Shown here: in pieces, positions 7,985 to 16,869 of the stretch
How the letters are laid out: each line of letters begins with the position of its first letter
Position numbering within the stretch: the stretch's first letter is position 1
Position numbers and translations under genes: made by a program
Notes under the pieces: generated by a model
Databases searched by the model: none
Told to the model about the DNA's origin: nothing
Seen by the model: the letters and a program-made list of their open reading frames with translations, nothing else
NCBI RefSeq assembly: GCF_002119685.1
Contig: NZ_CP021108.1
Coordinates: 5,270,001-5,334,000, forward strand
DNA: 64,000 nt
DNA from: Bordetella genomosp. 8
GTDB lineage: Bacteria > Pseudomonadota > Gammaproteobacteria > Burkholderiales > Burkholderiaceae_B
Direction: 5' to 3'

Positions 7985-8647
7985 ATGGACGAAGACCTGC
8001 TTGCCTACTGGAAACCGCGCCTGGCGGAGATCGCCGCCCCCGCTGCGGCGGACGATGGCGCGCATGACCTGAATCACCTGCAACGCGTATGGTCGGTGGC
8101 GCGGCGCATCCTGGACGACCATCCTGAAGCCGACGCGCTCGTCGTCCTGGCCGCGTGCTTCCTGCACGACCTGGTCAACCTGCCCAAGAACCACCCCGAA
8201 CGTTCCAAGGCATCCGTCATGGCTGCCGCCCAGGCGACCCGCGCGTTGGCCGATGCCGGCTTCCCCGCCGACAAGCTGCCCGCCGTCGCCCATGCCATCG
8301 AAGCGCACAGCTTCTCCGCCGACATCCCGCCGCGCACCGTGGAAGCCCGCATCGTCCAGGACGCCGACCGCATGGACGCCCTGGGCGCCATCGGCCTGGC
8401 CCGCATGTTCCACGTCGGCGGCCAACTGGGCCGTCCCCTGGCCCACGGCACCGACCCCCTGGCCGTCGGCCGCCCGCTCGACGACACCCAATACGCCCTC
8501 GACCACATCGAGGCCAAGCTGCTGCGCCTGCCCGCCACCCTGCACACCGCCGCCGCCCGCCGCATCGCCGAAACCCGCGCCGCCCGCCTGCGCCGCTTCC
8601 GCGACGAATTCGTCGCCGAATGGACGGGTGACGACGCGGATCAGTGA
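7985..8647 (+). CDS. HD-domain metal-dependent hydrolase (YedJ-like)
   Basis: This 220-residue protein has the full HD signature: H27/D28 with H31 near the start, H61-D62 in ACFLHDLVN, and D128-x-x-D131 in QDADRMDALGAIG. Such proteins are metal-dependent phosphohydrolases acting on nucleotides or phosphorylated metabolites; YedJ-like members have no settled substrate. It begins 8 nt after the GGT-family gene, so it is probably co-transcribed at the end of the operon. A link to that pathway's chemistry is not evident from sequence. Confidence 0.85.
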   Translation: MDEDLLAYWKPRLAEIAAPAAADDGAHDLNHLQRVWSVARRILDDHPEADALVVLAACFLHDLVNLPKNHPERSKASVMAAAQATRALADAGFPADKLPAVAHAIEAHSFSADIPPRTVEARIVQDADRMDALGAIGLARMFHVGGQLGRPLAHGTDPLAVGRPLDDTQYALDHIEAKLLRLPATLHTAAARRIAETRAARLRRFRDEFVAEWTGDDADQ

Positions 8648-8785
8648 CAACGGCGCTCCCGTTGCCTGCTCCGCCGACGGCATCCGGTCGCCATTACCCC
8701 GCGGCATGTCGATTCCGGCCCCTCTCATTCGTCGTGGCAGGACGGCGCGAAATCCCGCTCGTGCCGCACCACGCGAGGAGTCGCA

Positions 8786-9445
8786 ATGGCGCTGCAGCTG
8801 TATTTCCATCCGTTCTCGTCCTATTGCCAGAAAGTGCTCATCGCCCTGTACGACCTGGGCATCGAATTCGAACGCAATGTCATTGAAGGCCCTGACAGTC
8901 CGGCGGGCCGGCGCCTGGCGGAGCTGTGGCCGATGCAGCGCTTTCCCGTGCTGGTCGACGGCGATCGTACGGTGATCGAGTCGAGCTGCATCATCGAATA
9001 CCTGGACCTGTATCACGCCAGCGGGTCGCGGATGATCCCGCAGGACCCCAAGGCAGCGCTGGAAACGCGCTTCATGGACCGATTTTTCGACAACTACGTC
9101 GCGACGCCGCAGATGCAGATCGTCTTCAACGAGCTGCGCCCCGTGGAGTCGCGCGATCCCCATGGCGTGCGGCAGTCCCGCGCGATGCTGGACACGTCGT
9201 ATGCCTGGCTGGACCGGAAGTTGGCCGGCCGCGCATGGGCGGCCGGCGAGCGATTCACCTTGGCCGATTGCGGCGCGGCGCCCTTCCTGTTCTACGCCGA
9301 CTGGACGCACCCGATACCGGCGCGTTGCGCGCACGTGCGCGCCTACCGCCAGCGCCTGTTGCGTTATCCATCATTCGCGCGTGCGGTCGAGGAAGCCCGC
9401 CCGTACCGCGCATGGTTCCCCTTGGGCGCGCCCGATCGCGACTGA
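8786..9445 (+). CDS. Glutathione S-transferase family protein
   Basis: This 219-residue cytosolic GST-fold protein has an N-terminal thioredoxin-like domain (residues ~1-80) and an all-helical C-terminal domain. The N-terminal active-site region is PFSSYCQK (S11/C14). The cis-proline lies in RFPVL (P54) and the glutathione gamma-glutamyl contact pair is E65-S66 in VIESSCIIEYL. GAGGAGT precedes the ATG at 8786. A 138-nt gap separates it from the HD gene. Its neighbour in the presumed gamma-glutamyl degradation set makes a glutathione-conjugate route attractive, but this is inference only. Confidence 0.9.
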   Translation: MALQLYFHPFSSYCQKVLIALYDLGIEFERNVIEGPDSPAGRRLAELWPMQRFPVLVDGDRTVIESSCIIEYLDLYHASGSRMIPQDPKAALETRFMDRFFDNYVATPQMQIVFNELRPVESRDPHGVRQSRAMLDTSYAWLDRKLAGRAWAAGERFTLADCGAAPFLFYADWTHPIPARCAHVRAYRQRLLRYPSFARAVEEARPYRAWFPLGAPDRD

Positions 9446-9566
9446 GCGCGGTCCAAGGCAATAGCACGCACCCGATGCGCTGTTTTCGTGCTCATCGGCT
9501 GTGTCGATCGCCATGCGCTGTTACCCTGTAACGTCGATCAGGCCCTGACCTACGAGGAGGATCCGC

Positions 9567-10727
9567 ATGACCGACAACGTTTTCGGTGCGTTTTTCACTG
9601 ATACGCTTTTCCTGAACATCCCGCTGCTGAACTGGATCATCGCCTTCGCGACGGCCTGCGCGGCGTTCGCCGTCGCGCGCATCGCGGTCGGCTTCGCACG
9701 GCGCAAGCTCCAGGCTCGCGCGCACACGGCAGGCGCGCACTTCAGCGCGGTCGCCGCCGAAGTCGTTGCGGGCACCAGCAATATGCTGCTCGCCCTGGCC
9801 GCCCTGCTGATCGGCGCGGGCGTGCTGGACATGCCCGCGCGCTGGGCCGGCCGCATCGACGGCCTGTGGTTCGTCGTCGCCATCCTGCAGATCGCATTGT
9901 GGGCGCATCGCGCCATGGTGCTGGGCATGCGCCACTATTTCCATCGCCATGCGGAACCGCAGGGCGGCCAGATCACCGCGCTGGCGGCGCTGTCCATCTG
10001 GGGCGCCAAGGTATTGCTATGGGCCGTCGTACTGCTGGCGATGCTGTCCAACATGGGCGTCAATATCACCGCCTTCGTCGCCAGCCTGGGCGTGGGCGGC
10101 ATCGCGGTGGCGCTGGCCGTGCAGAACATATTGGGCGACCTGTTCGCGTCCATGTCGATCGCCATCGACAAGCCTTTCGAGGTCAACGACTTCATCGTGG
10201 TGGGCACGCTGGCCGGCACGGTCGAGCACGTCGGACTGAAGACGACGCGCATCCGCAGCCTGGGCGGCGAACAGATCGTGATGTCCAACGCCAGCATGCT
10301 GACGGCCACCATCCAGAACTACAAGCGCCTGCGCGAGCGCCGGGTGGTTTTCCAGTTCGGCCTCAGCTACGACTGCACCGCGCAACAGACGCGCGAAGTG
10401 CCTGCCATAGTCGAACGCATCATCCGCGCACAGGACAAGACGCGCTTCGACCGCTCGCATTTCAAGGGCTTCGGTGAAAGCTCGCTGGATTTCGAGACGG
10501 TGTATATCGTGCTGGACCCGGGCTACAACCAGTACATGGATATCCAGCAGGCCATCAACCTGGAAATGATGCAGGCTTTCGAAGACCTGGGCGTACGCTT
10601 CGCTCACCCCATGCGCACCTTGCACGTGGCATCGTTGCCCGGCCCTCGGCGGCAGGAAGACGCGGCGCGGCGCGTGCGCGCCGATGCCCCCGATCGCAGG
10701 CTGGGCGTATCGCCCCAGGGCGCGTAG
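9567..10727 (+). CDS. MscS-family mechanosensitive channel
   Basis: This 386-residue inner-membrane protein has four to five predicted transmembrane segments in residues 1-190, then a cytoplasmic MscS beta/alpha domain. The pore-lining helix signature (SLGVGGIAVALAVQNILGDL, ~165-190) is well conserved, followed by the beta-domain (KPFEVNDFIVV). It opens under membrane tension to release solutes during osmotic downshift. GAGGAGG is well placed before the ATG at 9567. It appears monocistronic, with no functional link to its neighbours. Confidence 0.93.
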   Translation: MTDNVFGAFFTDTLFLNIPLLNWIIAFATACAAFAVARIAVGFARRKLQARAHTAGAHFSAVAAEVVAGTSNMLLALAALLIGAGVLDMPARWAGRIDGLWFVVAILQIALWAHRAMVLGMRHYFHRHAEPQGGQITALAALSIWGAKVLLWAVVLLAMLSNMGVNITAFVASLGVGGIAVALAVQNILGDLFASMSIAIDKPFEVNDFIVVGTLAGTVEHVGLKTTRIRSLGGEQIVMSNASMLTATIQNYKRLRERRVVFQFGLSYDCTAQQTREVPAIVERIIRAQDKTRFDRSHFKGFGESSLDFETVYIVLDPGYNQYMDIQQAINLEMMQAFEDLGVRFAHPMRTLHVASLPGPRRQEDAARRVRADAPDRRLGVSPQGA

Positions 10728-10788
10728 CCGGCGGCAGTGTTCCCGGCGCAAAGCGCGTAGTCGGCGGCGGTGTGCGGGCGCGGACCGC

Positions 10789-11859
10789 CTAGCCGAGCGC
10801 GGCGGGCTTGCGCCGGACGAAGCGCTGTTCCGTGACCGGCTCGCCCCATTGCGAGCCGGCTGTTTCCTCCGCCAGCTGGAAGCCGACGGATTCGTACAGA
10901 TGCCGCGCGGCATCCAGGCCGCGGAAGGTCCATAGATAAGTTTCGTCGTACCATGCGTCCGCGAACGCCATGGCCCGCGCCAGCAGATCGCGGCCGACGC
11001 CCCTGCCCCGCAGGCCGCCGTCCACAATGAACCAGCGCAGATGCGCTTCCCGCGTGTCCATGTCGCCGTCGATCACCACGGATCCCAGCACCCGGCCGTG
11101 TTCGACATAGAGCCACATCCCCTTGCCTTGCGCGGGAAGCGATTCCGCGAAGGCCGCCAACTCCGTTGCTACCTTGCGCTCGAAGAACACGCCGAAGCCT
11201 ACGGTCTCGGCGTAATAGCGGGCGTGCAGGGCGGCGACATCGCCGATGCAGCCAGGCAGGTAACCTTCGACGATGTGCCCTTCGCCGTTACTGGCGGCTT
11301 CCACGCCGGTTTCCCGCCGCCGGACATCGGCCGTGACCGCGGCCCGCTCCACGGATGGCTCAGGAATGCCATCGTCGCCATCCGCGACCCCCGCCATATT
11401 CGGATTGTCGCGAGACAAAGCCTCGCCATACAGCGCCAGCAGGCGCAGCAGCGCCTGCTGATCAACCGGCGCCAACTGCCGCAGCGCCTTCGACACCTGA
11501 TCGGTCGCGAACCGGTCGATGCGCGCGCGCAGCGCCGCGCCCTGGCGCGTCAGATACAGCCGCGCCGCCCGGGCATCGTCCGGATCGCTCTCCCGCCGCA
11601 GCAGGCCGGCGGCCTCCAGCTTGGCGACCTGCCGGCTGGCATTGGATTTATCCAGCCGCAGCAAGGCGGCCAGGTCGCGCGCCTGTATGCCAGGCGTCAA
11701 GCCCACTTCGATGATGGCGTGCACCGCGGAAGGCGCCAGGCCGCTGTCGGCAAGATGCGGACGCATGAAGCCCAGCTCCCGCACCAGCTTGCGCGACAGT
11801 TCGCGCACCTGCCTGATGGTCTGTTCGCGCGACTGGCTCAACGCTTCGATGACGTCCAT
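10789..11859 (-). CDS. MarR-GNAT fusion protein
   Basis: This 356-residue two-domain protein has a MarR-type winged helix (residues ~1-150: ARDLAALLRLDKSNASRQVAKLEAAGLL) and, after a ~50-residue linker, a GNAT N-acetyltransferase (~205-356). The acetyl-CoA loop is visible in LRGRGVGRDLLARAM (R/QxxGxG/A). The start at 11859 is chosen because the MarR domain begins there and GGGGTGG lies just upstream; longer upstream extensions would overlap the Fic gene and look non-coding. Fusions of this class may couple ligand or substrate sensing to acetylation. The target is unknown. Confidence 0.9.
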   Translation of the reverse strand: MDVIEALSQSREQTIRQVRELSRKLVRELGFMRPHLADSGLAPSAVHAIIEVGLTPGIQARDLAALLRLDKSNASRQVAKLEAAGLLRRESDPDDARAARLYLTRQGAALRARIDRFATDQVSKALRQLAPVDQQALLRLLALYGEALSRDNPNMAGVADGDDGIPEPSVERAAVTADVRRRETGVEAASNGEGHIVEGYLPGCIGDVAALHARYYAETVGFGVFFERKVATELAAFAESLPAQGKGMWLYVEHGRVLGSVVIDGDMDTREAHLRWFIVDGGLRGRGVGRDLLARAMAFADAWYDETYLWTFRGLDAARHLYESVGFQLAEETAGSQWGEPVTEQRFVRRKPAALG

Positions 11860-11938
11860 GGTGTCCACCCCGCGCCGTTCAGCGGCATCCACTATAAGTT
11901 GCGCTTCGCAACCAATATAACAGCGAAGGCACTCACCA

Positions 11939-13195
11939 TCAATCCATGGCAGCCTTCGGCGCTTCGGGCGGTGCAATCCCTTCTGCCTCCGGCCACAAGC
12001 CGGGAAACAGGAATCGCAGCGAGTAAAAGGGAAAGTTGGACTCCAGATGCGCTGTGCGACTGGCGCTGGAGAGCAAACGTATGGACAGTAGGTGCGAGAT
12101 AAGACGCGACGCGGAGCGATCGGGCACGCCAAGCCAGGCCTTGAAAACGCCGCGCTCCATGCTCCCGCTGCGAAACAGCTGATACAAGGCGTGCCCCAGT
12201 TTTATAGGGTCCAACTGGCTTCGGTGATGCGCGGCGCCCCGGCCGAAATCATGCGTGACCTGTAACGCAAGGCTGATATAGCGCTGCTCCAAGGTTTGGA
12301 AACCGAGCTGGGCCGACATGAACCGCACCTGGTCCAGGCAGATATCCAACCAGAACCTGAGCCAGGTGGTCAGGCCACTGGAGCTGAGATTGACGAGGCC
12401 ATCGGTCGCGTTTCGGCGAGTGGCATCGGCCGCAGCCAAGGCGCTGTAGTAGTCCGCATGCCGCCGCGCCAGACCACGCATAGGCGACCAGAGACCATTC
12501 GTCAGCCCCAATGAAGTCAACAGCAGATGATTGTGCAAGCGCGAGACACGTCCATTGCCGTCCGCGAAGGGATGTATCCACGACAAGCGATGCATCGAGG
12601 CACCGGCCGCCACGACCTTACGACTCGTGCTGTTGTAATCCGACCCATAGCGGAACGCAAAGTGCTTCAGCAGATCCGGCAACATTTCATGAGGAGGGGC
12701 GTGGTGATGGCCTACGCGCACATCATGTTCTCTGAGACCGCCCGGATCTAGCGCGCCGCGATCATTCCCTTCGCCATCGAGTACGCGCCGGTATTGCGGC
12801 GGCAATTGCTCGTACAACTCCCGATGGATCCGGCACAACCAGGCCATCTCGAATTGTTCCGGCCAGCCCAACTGCCGACAAACCGGCTCCAGATCCGCCT
12901 CCAGCCGCATGTGAGCGAGCGCGAGTTCCTGCCGGCGATGCACATCTTCATCATCGGAAAAGCGTCTGCCCATTGCGGCCTCGAGATCGGCCGGCAAGGT
13001 ATGTTGCCCCTCTATCTTGTTGGTGTAGTAGGAGTTCATGGCACGCAGCAGCGTGGAAAGCGCAACGCGCGAACGCTCGCCGGCATCGGCGCACAGGCGG
13101 ACCGCGGATACTCGCAAATCCGCTACGGACTCCATCAGGCCAACAAGTTCGGCGTCATTGGGGAACGCCGGTTCGATCATATTACTGGCGTGCAT
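11939..13195 (-). CDS. Class II Fic protein (AMPylase) with N-terminal inhibitory motif
   Basis: This 418-residue Fic-domain protein transfers AMP (or another nucleotide) to hydroxyl side chains of target proteins. The catalytic motif HPFADGNGRVSR occupies residues 208-219 with the essential H208, complete to consensus. An inhibitory alpha-helix motif (S/T)xxxE(G/N) is present as T58-NKI-E62-G63, so activity is expected to be autoinhibited. The C-terminal ~110 residues resemble the winged-helix region of other Fic proteins. Upstream sequence is strikingly AT-rich with a palindrome (13222-13238). No antitoxin partner is adjacent. The gene could have been acquired. Confidence 0.92.
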   Translation of the reverse strand: MHASNMIEPAFPNDAELVGLMESVADLRVSAVRLCADAGERSRVALSTLLRAMNSYYTNKIEGQHTLPADLEAAMGRRFSDDEDVHRRQELALAHMRLEADLEPVCRQLGWPEQFEMAWLCRIHRELYEQLPPQYRRVLDGEGNDRGALDPGGLREHDVRVGHHHAPPHEMLPDLLKHFAFRYGSDYNSTSRKVVAAGASMHRLSWIHPFADGNGRVSRLHNHLLLTSLGLTNGLWSPMRGLARRHADYYSALAAADATRRNATDGLVNLSSSGLTTWLRFWLDICLDQVRFMSAQLGFQTLEQRYISLALQVTHDFGRGAAHHRSQLDPIKLGHALYQLFRSGSMERGVFKAWLGVPDRSASRLISHLLSIRLLSSASRTAHLESNFPFYSLRFLFPGLWPEAEGIAPPEAPKAAMD

Positions 13196-13221
13196 TACAG
13201 GATATTTATGCGAAGATAATT

Positions 13222-13238
13222 TTCAATAATATATTGAA
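13222..13238. promoter_or_regulatory. AT-rich palindrome upstream of fic
   Basis: Arms ttcaata (13222-13228) and tattgaa (13232-13238) flank ata, 27-43 nt upstream of the Fic start, in a ~70-bp tract of very low GC. It may be the promoter/operator of the Fic gene; the C-terminal winged helix of the Fic protein is one candidate binder. The rest of the ~180-bp gap to the MFS gene shows no other feature. Confidence 0.45.
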
Positions 13239-13377
13239 TTATATGAGATTTTAAAAATTATCGGATAAATACTGGCGTGTTATTGGCGGATCTGAGCACA
13301 TCGACTGGCGGATGTATCACGCCGCTGGACGGCCCGGCGGTGCCACAACTTTGCCCACAGCCGGCCATCTCGATCAC

Positions 13378-14682
13378 TCACCCGATCTTCGGCCGTCCCG
13401 GCGGTCGCGGGAACAAGGGTCGCGTCGCCAAGGCGATCACGCCGGCCGCCGCCCAAACGCCGGCCCATGACGAAGCCGCCAGCACGTAGGGAATGGACAC
13501 GGGAGCGAGAAACAGGCTCAGGTAGACCAGGGTATTGCACATGCCCAGCGCGGTGCCGGCGCGCGCCGAGCCCGCCAGCGTGGCCAGTTCCGTGTAGGCA
13601 ACGCCGTGCCATGCCGAGACGGTGACGCCCGCGGCGATGATGGCCGCGATGAGCAGCGGCGCGGGCGCGTTCGCGGAGGTTGCCAGGGCCAGCACGGCGA
13701 AAGCGGCAACCGCGATCAGCACGACGGTGCGCACATAGGCGCGCCTGTTGTGATGCACGTCGGTGTAATGGCCGCTCCATACCCGCAGGATCATTGCCCC
13801 CAGTTGCACCGCGACCATGGCAAAGGTCGTTCCGGCGATGCCCACGCCGCCGAAGTCGTGCAGATACACGGTCGCGAAGCTGAGCACCGCGAATTGAGAA
13901 AGACACAGCACGCCTATCGCCAGGACAATGCGCCGGATCGCCGGATCGTCAAACGGGCTGTTCCGGGACGCCGGGGCGGTCGTTCCCGTGCGGCGAGCAT
14001 GGGTTGACGCATCGGCACCCGCATCCGCATGGGCATCCGCATCCTCGCGGGGGTCGTACAGCCACCGCCATGCCAGCACCAGCGCGGCGGCGCACATCGT
14101 CACCAGGACGCCATACACCGCGCGAAAGCCGTTCGCCGACGCCAGCCACGGCAGCAGCAGCGCACCGAGCCCACCGCCCAGCGGCACGGCAGTCTGGCGG
14201 ATGCTCATGGCCAGCCCGCGTTCGCCCTCCTTGAACCAGCGCATGATGGCGCGGCCGCTGGAGCCGTTGACACTGCCGCCGGCCAGGCCGACCACGCACA
14301 TCAGGGCCAGCAGCCAATGAAACGCCGGCACGAAACCATCGGACGGCACCATCAGCACCGCCATGGCCAGCAAGGCCAGCGTCGTCGCGCCCAGGCCCAC
14401 GAGCAGCACGGGCCGGTCGCCCCAGCGATCGGTCGCCATGCCCCAGGGCAATTCGGTAAGCGCCACCCCCAGGCCGATGGCGCCCAGCGCGACGCCCAGC
14501 GAGGCGTCGTCCAGCCGGTAGCCGGCGCGCAGCCAGATGGCAGTGGTCGGTATGCCGGCGGCCGCCGCGGAAAAGCTGACATTGGCCGCGACACCGGCGG
14601 CCAATACCTTCCAGCGATGTTCGGGACCGAGCGCATACGCAGCGGCAGGCCGCACCGGCGTGTTTATCGTGGTGGAACTCAT
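13378..14682 (-). CDS. Major facilitator superfamily transporter
   Basis: This 434-residue protein has about 12 hydrophobic segments in two halves joined by a charged central loop (residues ~205-235, rich in Asp, Ala and Thr). The MFS motif A-like stretch GMATDRWGDRPVLLVG lies after the second helix. The start at 14682 (MSSTTINTP) is chosen because the first transmembrane helix follows ~25 residues later and the sequence upstream is not protein-like. It is divergent from a LysR gene with ~105 bp between starts, a common transporter/regulator pairing. The substrate is unknown, probably an organic anion or drug. Confidence 0.87.
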   Translation of the reverse strand: MSSTTINTPVRPAAAYALGPEHRWKVLAAGVAANVSFSAAAAGIPTTAIWLRAGYRLDDASLGVALGAIGLGVALTELPWGMATDRWGDRPVLLVGLGATTLALLAMAVLMVPSDGFVPAFHWLLALMCVVGLAGGSVNGSSGRAIMRWFKEGERGLAMSIRQTAVPLGGGLGALLLPWLASANGFRAVYGVLVTMCAAALVLAWRWLYDPREDADAHADAGADASTHARRTGTTAPASRNSPFDDPAIRRIVLAIGVLCLSQFAVLSFATVYLHDFGGVGIAGTTFAMVAVQLGAMILRVWSGHYTDVHHNRRAYVRTVVLIAVAAFAVLALATSANAPAPLLIAAIIAAGVTVSAWHGVAYTELATLAGSARAGTALGMCNTLVYLSLFLAPVSIPYVLAASSWAGVWAAAGVIALATRPLFPRPPGRPKIG

Positions 14683-14787
14683 CTGTATGCCTGTATGGAA
14701 AGAGGAAATGGCATCAGTCTGAACACTTCCAACCATTCTGAAAATCACATAATATTCATCCATCAATTCGATAAAACAGGACGTTCC

Positions 14788-15726
14788 ATGCAAGTGAACC
14801 TGGACATCGCGGCCTTGCGCACCCTGGTCATCGGCATGGACCTGGGCAGCTTCGCCAAGGCGGCGGATCGGGTGGGCCGCTCGACTTCCGCCGTCAGCGC
14901 GCAGATCAAGAAGCTGGAAGACCAGGCCGGCGCCCCGCTCTTCAAGAAATCCGGCCGCGGCCTGGCGCTGACCGACGCCGGTGAAGTCATGCTGGACTAT
15001 GCGCGCCGCCTGGTCGGCCTGAACGACGAAGCCGCCGTCGCCACACGCGGCCTGGACATGGAAGGATGGATCCGCCTGGGCTTGCAGGAGGACTTCGGCG
15101 AAGCCATGTTGCCGCAGCTGCTGGGGCGCTTCGCCCGCGCCCATCCCAAGGTCCGAATCGAGGCCCGTGTCGCGCGCAACACCGAATTGCGGGAGCGCTT
15201 CGACGCCGGGCAGTTGGACCTGGCGCTGCTCTGGGACAGCACGGCGGCGACCGACAGCGCGCCCGCCCCCGCGGCACGCAGGCACTCCCTGGATGACGGT
15301 GGTCCGGTGGAACGCCTGGCCCGCCCACGCATGTGCTGGATAGGATCGGCCGCGCTGCCATGGCACGCGGACTCGGGCGAACCGCTGCCCTTGATCGCAT
15401 TCGACCGCCCCTGCATGTTCACGCAAGCGGCGACCACCGCCCTGGACCGCGCCCACATCCCCTGGCGCCTGGTGTTCACCAGCCCCAGCTTGAACGGCTT
15501 GTGGGCCGCGGCGGCGGCGGGCCTGGGCATCAACGTACGCACGCCCTACGGCCTGCCGGCGTCGGTGCGGCCGCTGGACGCCAAGGCGGCGGCCCTGCCG
15601 GCCCTACCGACGATCCCCCTGCTGCTGTTGAAGCGTCCTGGCGAAAGCCTGCCGCTGGCCGACAGGCTCGCGGCCATCATGCGCGAACACGTGGATGGCG
15701 AGATCCAGCAGCGGTCGCGCGCGTGA
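14788..15726 (+). CDS. LysR-family transcriptional regulator
   Basis: This 312-residue protein has an N-terminal helix-turn-helix (residues ~5-65: SFAKAADRVGRSTSAVSAQIKKLEDQAG, then GRGLALTDAGE) and a LysR substrate-binding domain. AGGA precedes the ATG at 14788. It is divergent from the MFS transporter, so it probably autoregulates and controls that transporter through the ~105-bp shared region, which is relatively AT-rich. The inducer is unknown. Confidence 0.9.
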   Translation: MQVNLDIAALRTLVIGMDLGSFAKAADRVGRSTSAVSAQIKKLEDQAGAPLFKKSGRGLALTDAGEVMLDYARRLVGLNDEAAVATRGLDMEGWIRLGLQEDFGEAMLPQLLGRFARAHPKVRIEARVARNTELRERFDAGQLDLALLWDSTAATDSAPAPAARRHSLDDGGPVERLARPRMCWIGSAALPWHADSGEPLPLIAFDRPCMFTQAATTALDRAHIPWRLVFTSPSLNGLWAAAAAGLGINVRTPYGLPASVRPLDAKAAALPALPTIPLLLLKRPGESLPLADRLAAIMREHVDGEIQQRSRA

Positions 15727-15829
15727 ACGTGGTTTTCCTATCGGAGGCATGCGGCGCGGCGCCGGGATATCATCGGGGTCGCCTGTCGCACGCCGGCCCC
15801 GTGGCGCGCGCACCCAGTTTCCCATTCCC

Positions 15830-16795
15830 ATGACGCACACGCTCACGCCCGGCGCCCGCCCATCCGCGCTCGATCCCATCCTGCAACGCACGCTGCGCGC
15901 CATCCGCCGGCGCCGCGAACACGGCTTCCATTTCGCCGGCAACTTCCTGGCCGTGTCCTTCGACCGCGTGACGGTGGAAGACAGCATGGTCAGCATGAAG
16001 GCGGATTGCCATGCCGCGGACGGCGCCATCGATGGCACCGCGCTGGGCGTGCTGGCCGACCTGGCGCTGGCCGCGCCCGTGCGCGCCGCCCTGCCCGCCG
16101 ACACCCGCCTGGCCACCGTCAATATGCAATTGCAGCTCACCGGCGCGCCCTGTCTCGCGCCCGTCACGGCGCGCAGCAGCTTCCACGGCTACGTGCACGG
16201 CGCCGCCGGCCGCCAGGCCATCAGCCGCGTCACCCTGCACGGCGCGGGCCGGGAAATCGGCCTGGGCACCGCCACCTTCATGGTGCTGGACCTGCCCGCG
16301 GGCACGCCCATCCCCTTCCTGACGCCAGTGGATCCCGCGCAGGACGATGCACCGCTGCTCGATCCGGACACGGAACTGAACCCCGGCGAACTCGCCGTCT
16401 ACGAGCACGTCAGGATGGCGCTGGACGACAGCCAGGCCAGCGGGGACTTCCATGAACGGCTGTGGGGCTACCGCGCCCACGCCCGCAAGGGCGGCGCGAC
16501 CGGCACGCTGGCCAACGGCCCGCATATCGGCAACCGGGTGGGCCACGTGCAGGGCGGCGTACTGCTGGGCTTCGCGCAAACCACCGCGCAGGCAGCCCTG
16601 GGCGAAGACTGGTCGATGAGCAGCGTCACCGCCACCTACGTCAGCCCTGGCGAAGGCCGCGAGCTGAAAGCCGAAGCCGACATCGTCCACCAGGGCCGCA
16701 CCACCGCCGTCACGCGCGTCGCCATCACCACCGACGCCGGCAAGCGGGTGCTGGAAGTCCTGGCCACGCATTCGCTGCGCGGCGCGCGGCCCTGA
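15830..16795 (+). CDS. Double hot-dog acyl-CoA thioesterase-like protein
   Basis: This 321-residue protein is built of two PaaI/4HBT hot-dog domains. The first (~25-165) carries FAGNFLAVSFDRVTVEDSM and DGTALGVLADLALAAPV; the second (~195-321) carries HIGNRVGHVQGGVLLGFAQTTA and ends with an SGE-like RVLEVLATHSLRG strand. Hot-dog thioesterases hydrolyse acyl-CoA thioesters. The HVQGG segment of the second half resembles the PaaI catalytic motif H(N/V)xGG, whereas the first half has DGTALG at that place. The start at 15830 is the first ATG that gives a plausible N-terminus. It is probably monocistronic. Confidence 0.75.
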   Translation: MTHTLTPGARPSALDPILQRTLRAIRRRREHGFHFAGNFLAVSFDRVTVEDSMVSMKADCHAADGAIDGTALGVLADLALAAPVRAALPADTRLATVNMQLQLTGAPCLAPVTARSSFHGYVHGAAGRQAISRVTLHGAGREIGLGTATFMVLDLPAGTPIPFLTPVDPAQDDAPLLDPDTELNPGELAVYEHVRMALDDSQASGDFHERLWGYRAHARKGGATGTLANGPHIGNRVGHVQGGVLLGFAQTTAQAALGEDWSMSSVTATYVSPGEGRELKAEADIVHQGRTTAVTRVAITTDAGKRVLEVLATHSLRGARP

Positions 16796-16869
16796 CCTTG
16801 CGAGGCCGGCGAGCCCGCCAGGGCCGCTATCATTGACCTTCGAAGAACGGACACAGCATCGACCCGCCC

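Noticed and set aside
11860..12132. N-terminal extension of the MarR-GNAT protein to 12132
   Set aside because: It would overlap the Fic gene and reads as Cys/Arg-rich non-coding sequence; the MarR domain starts at 11859.
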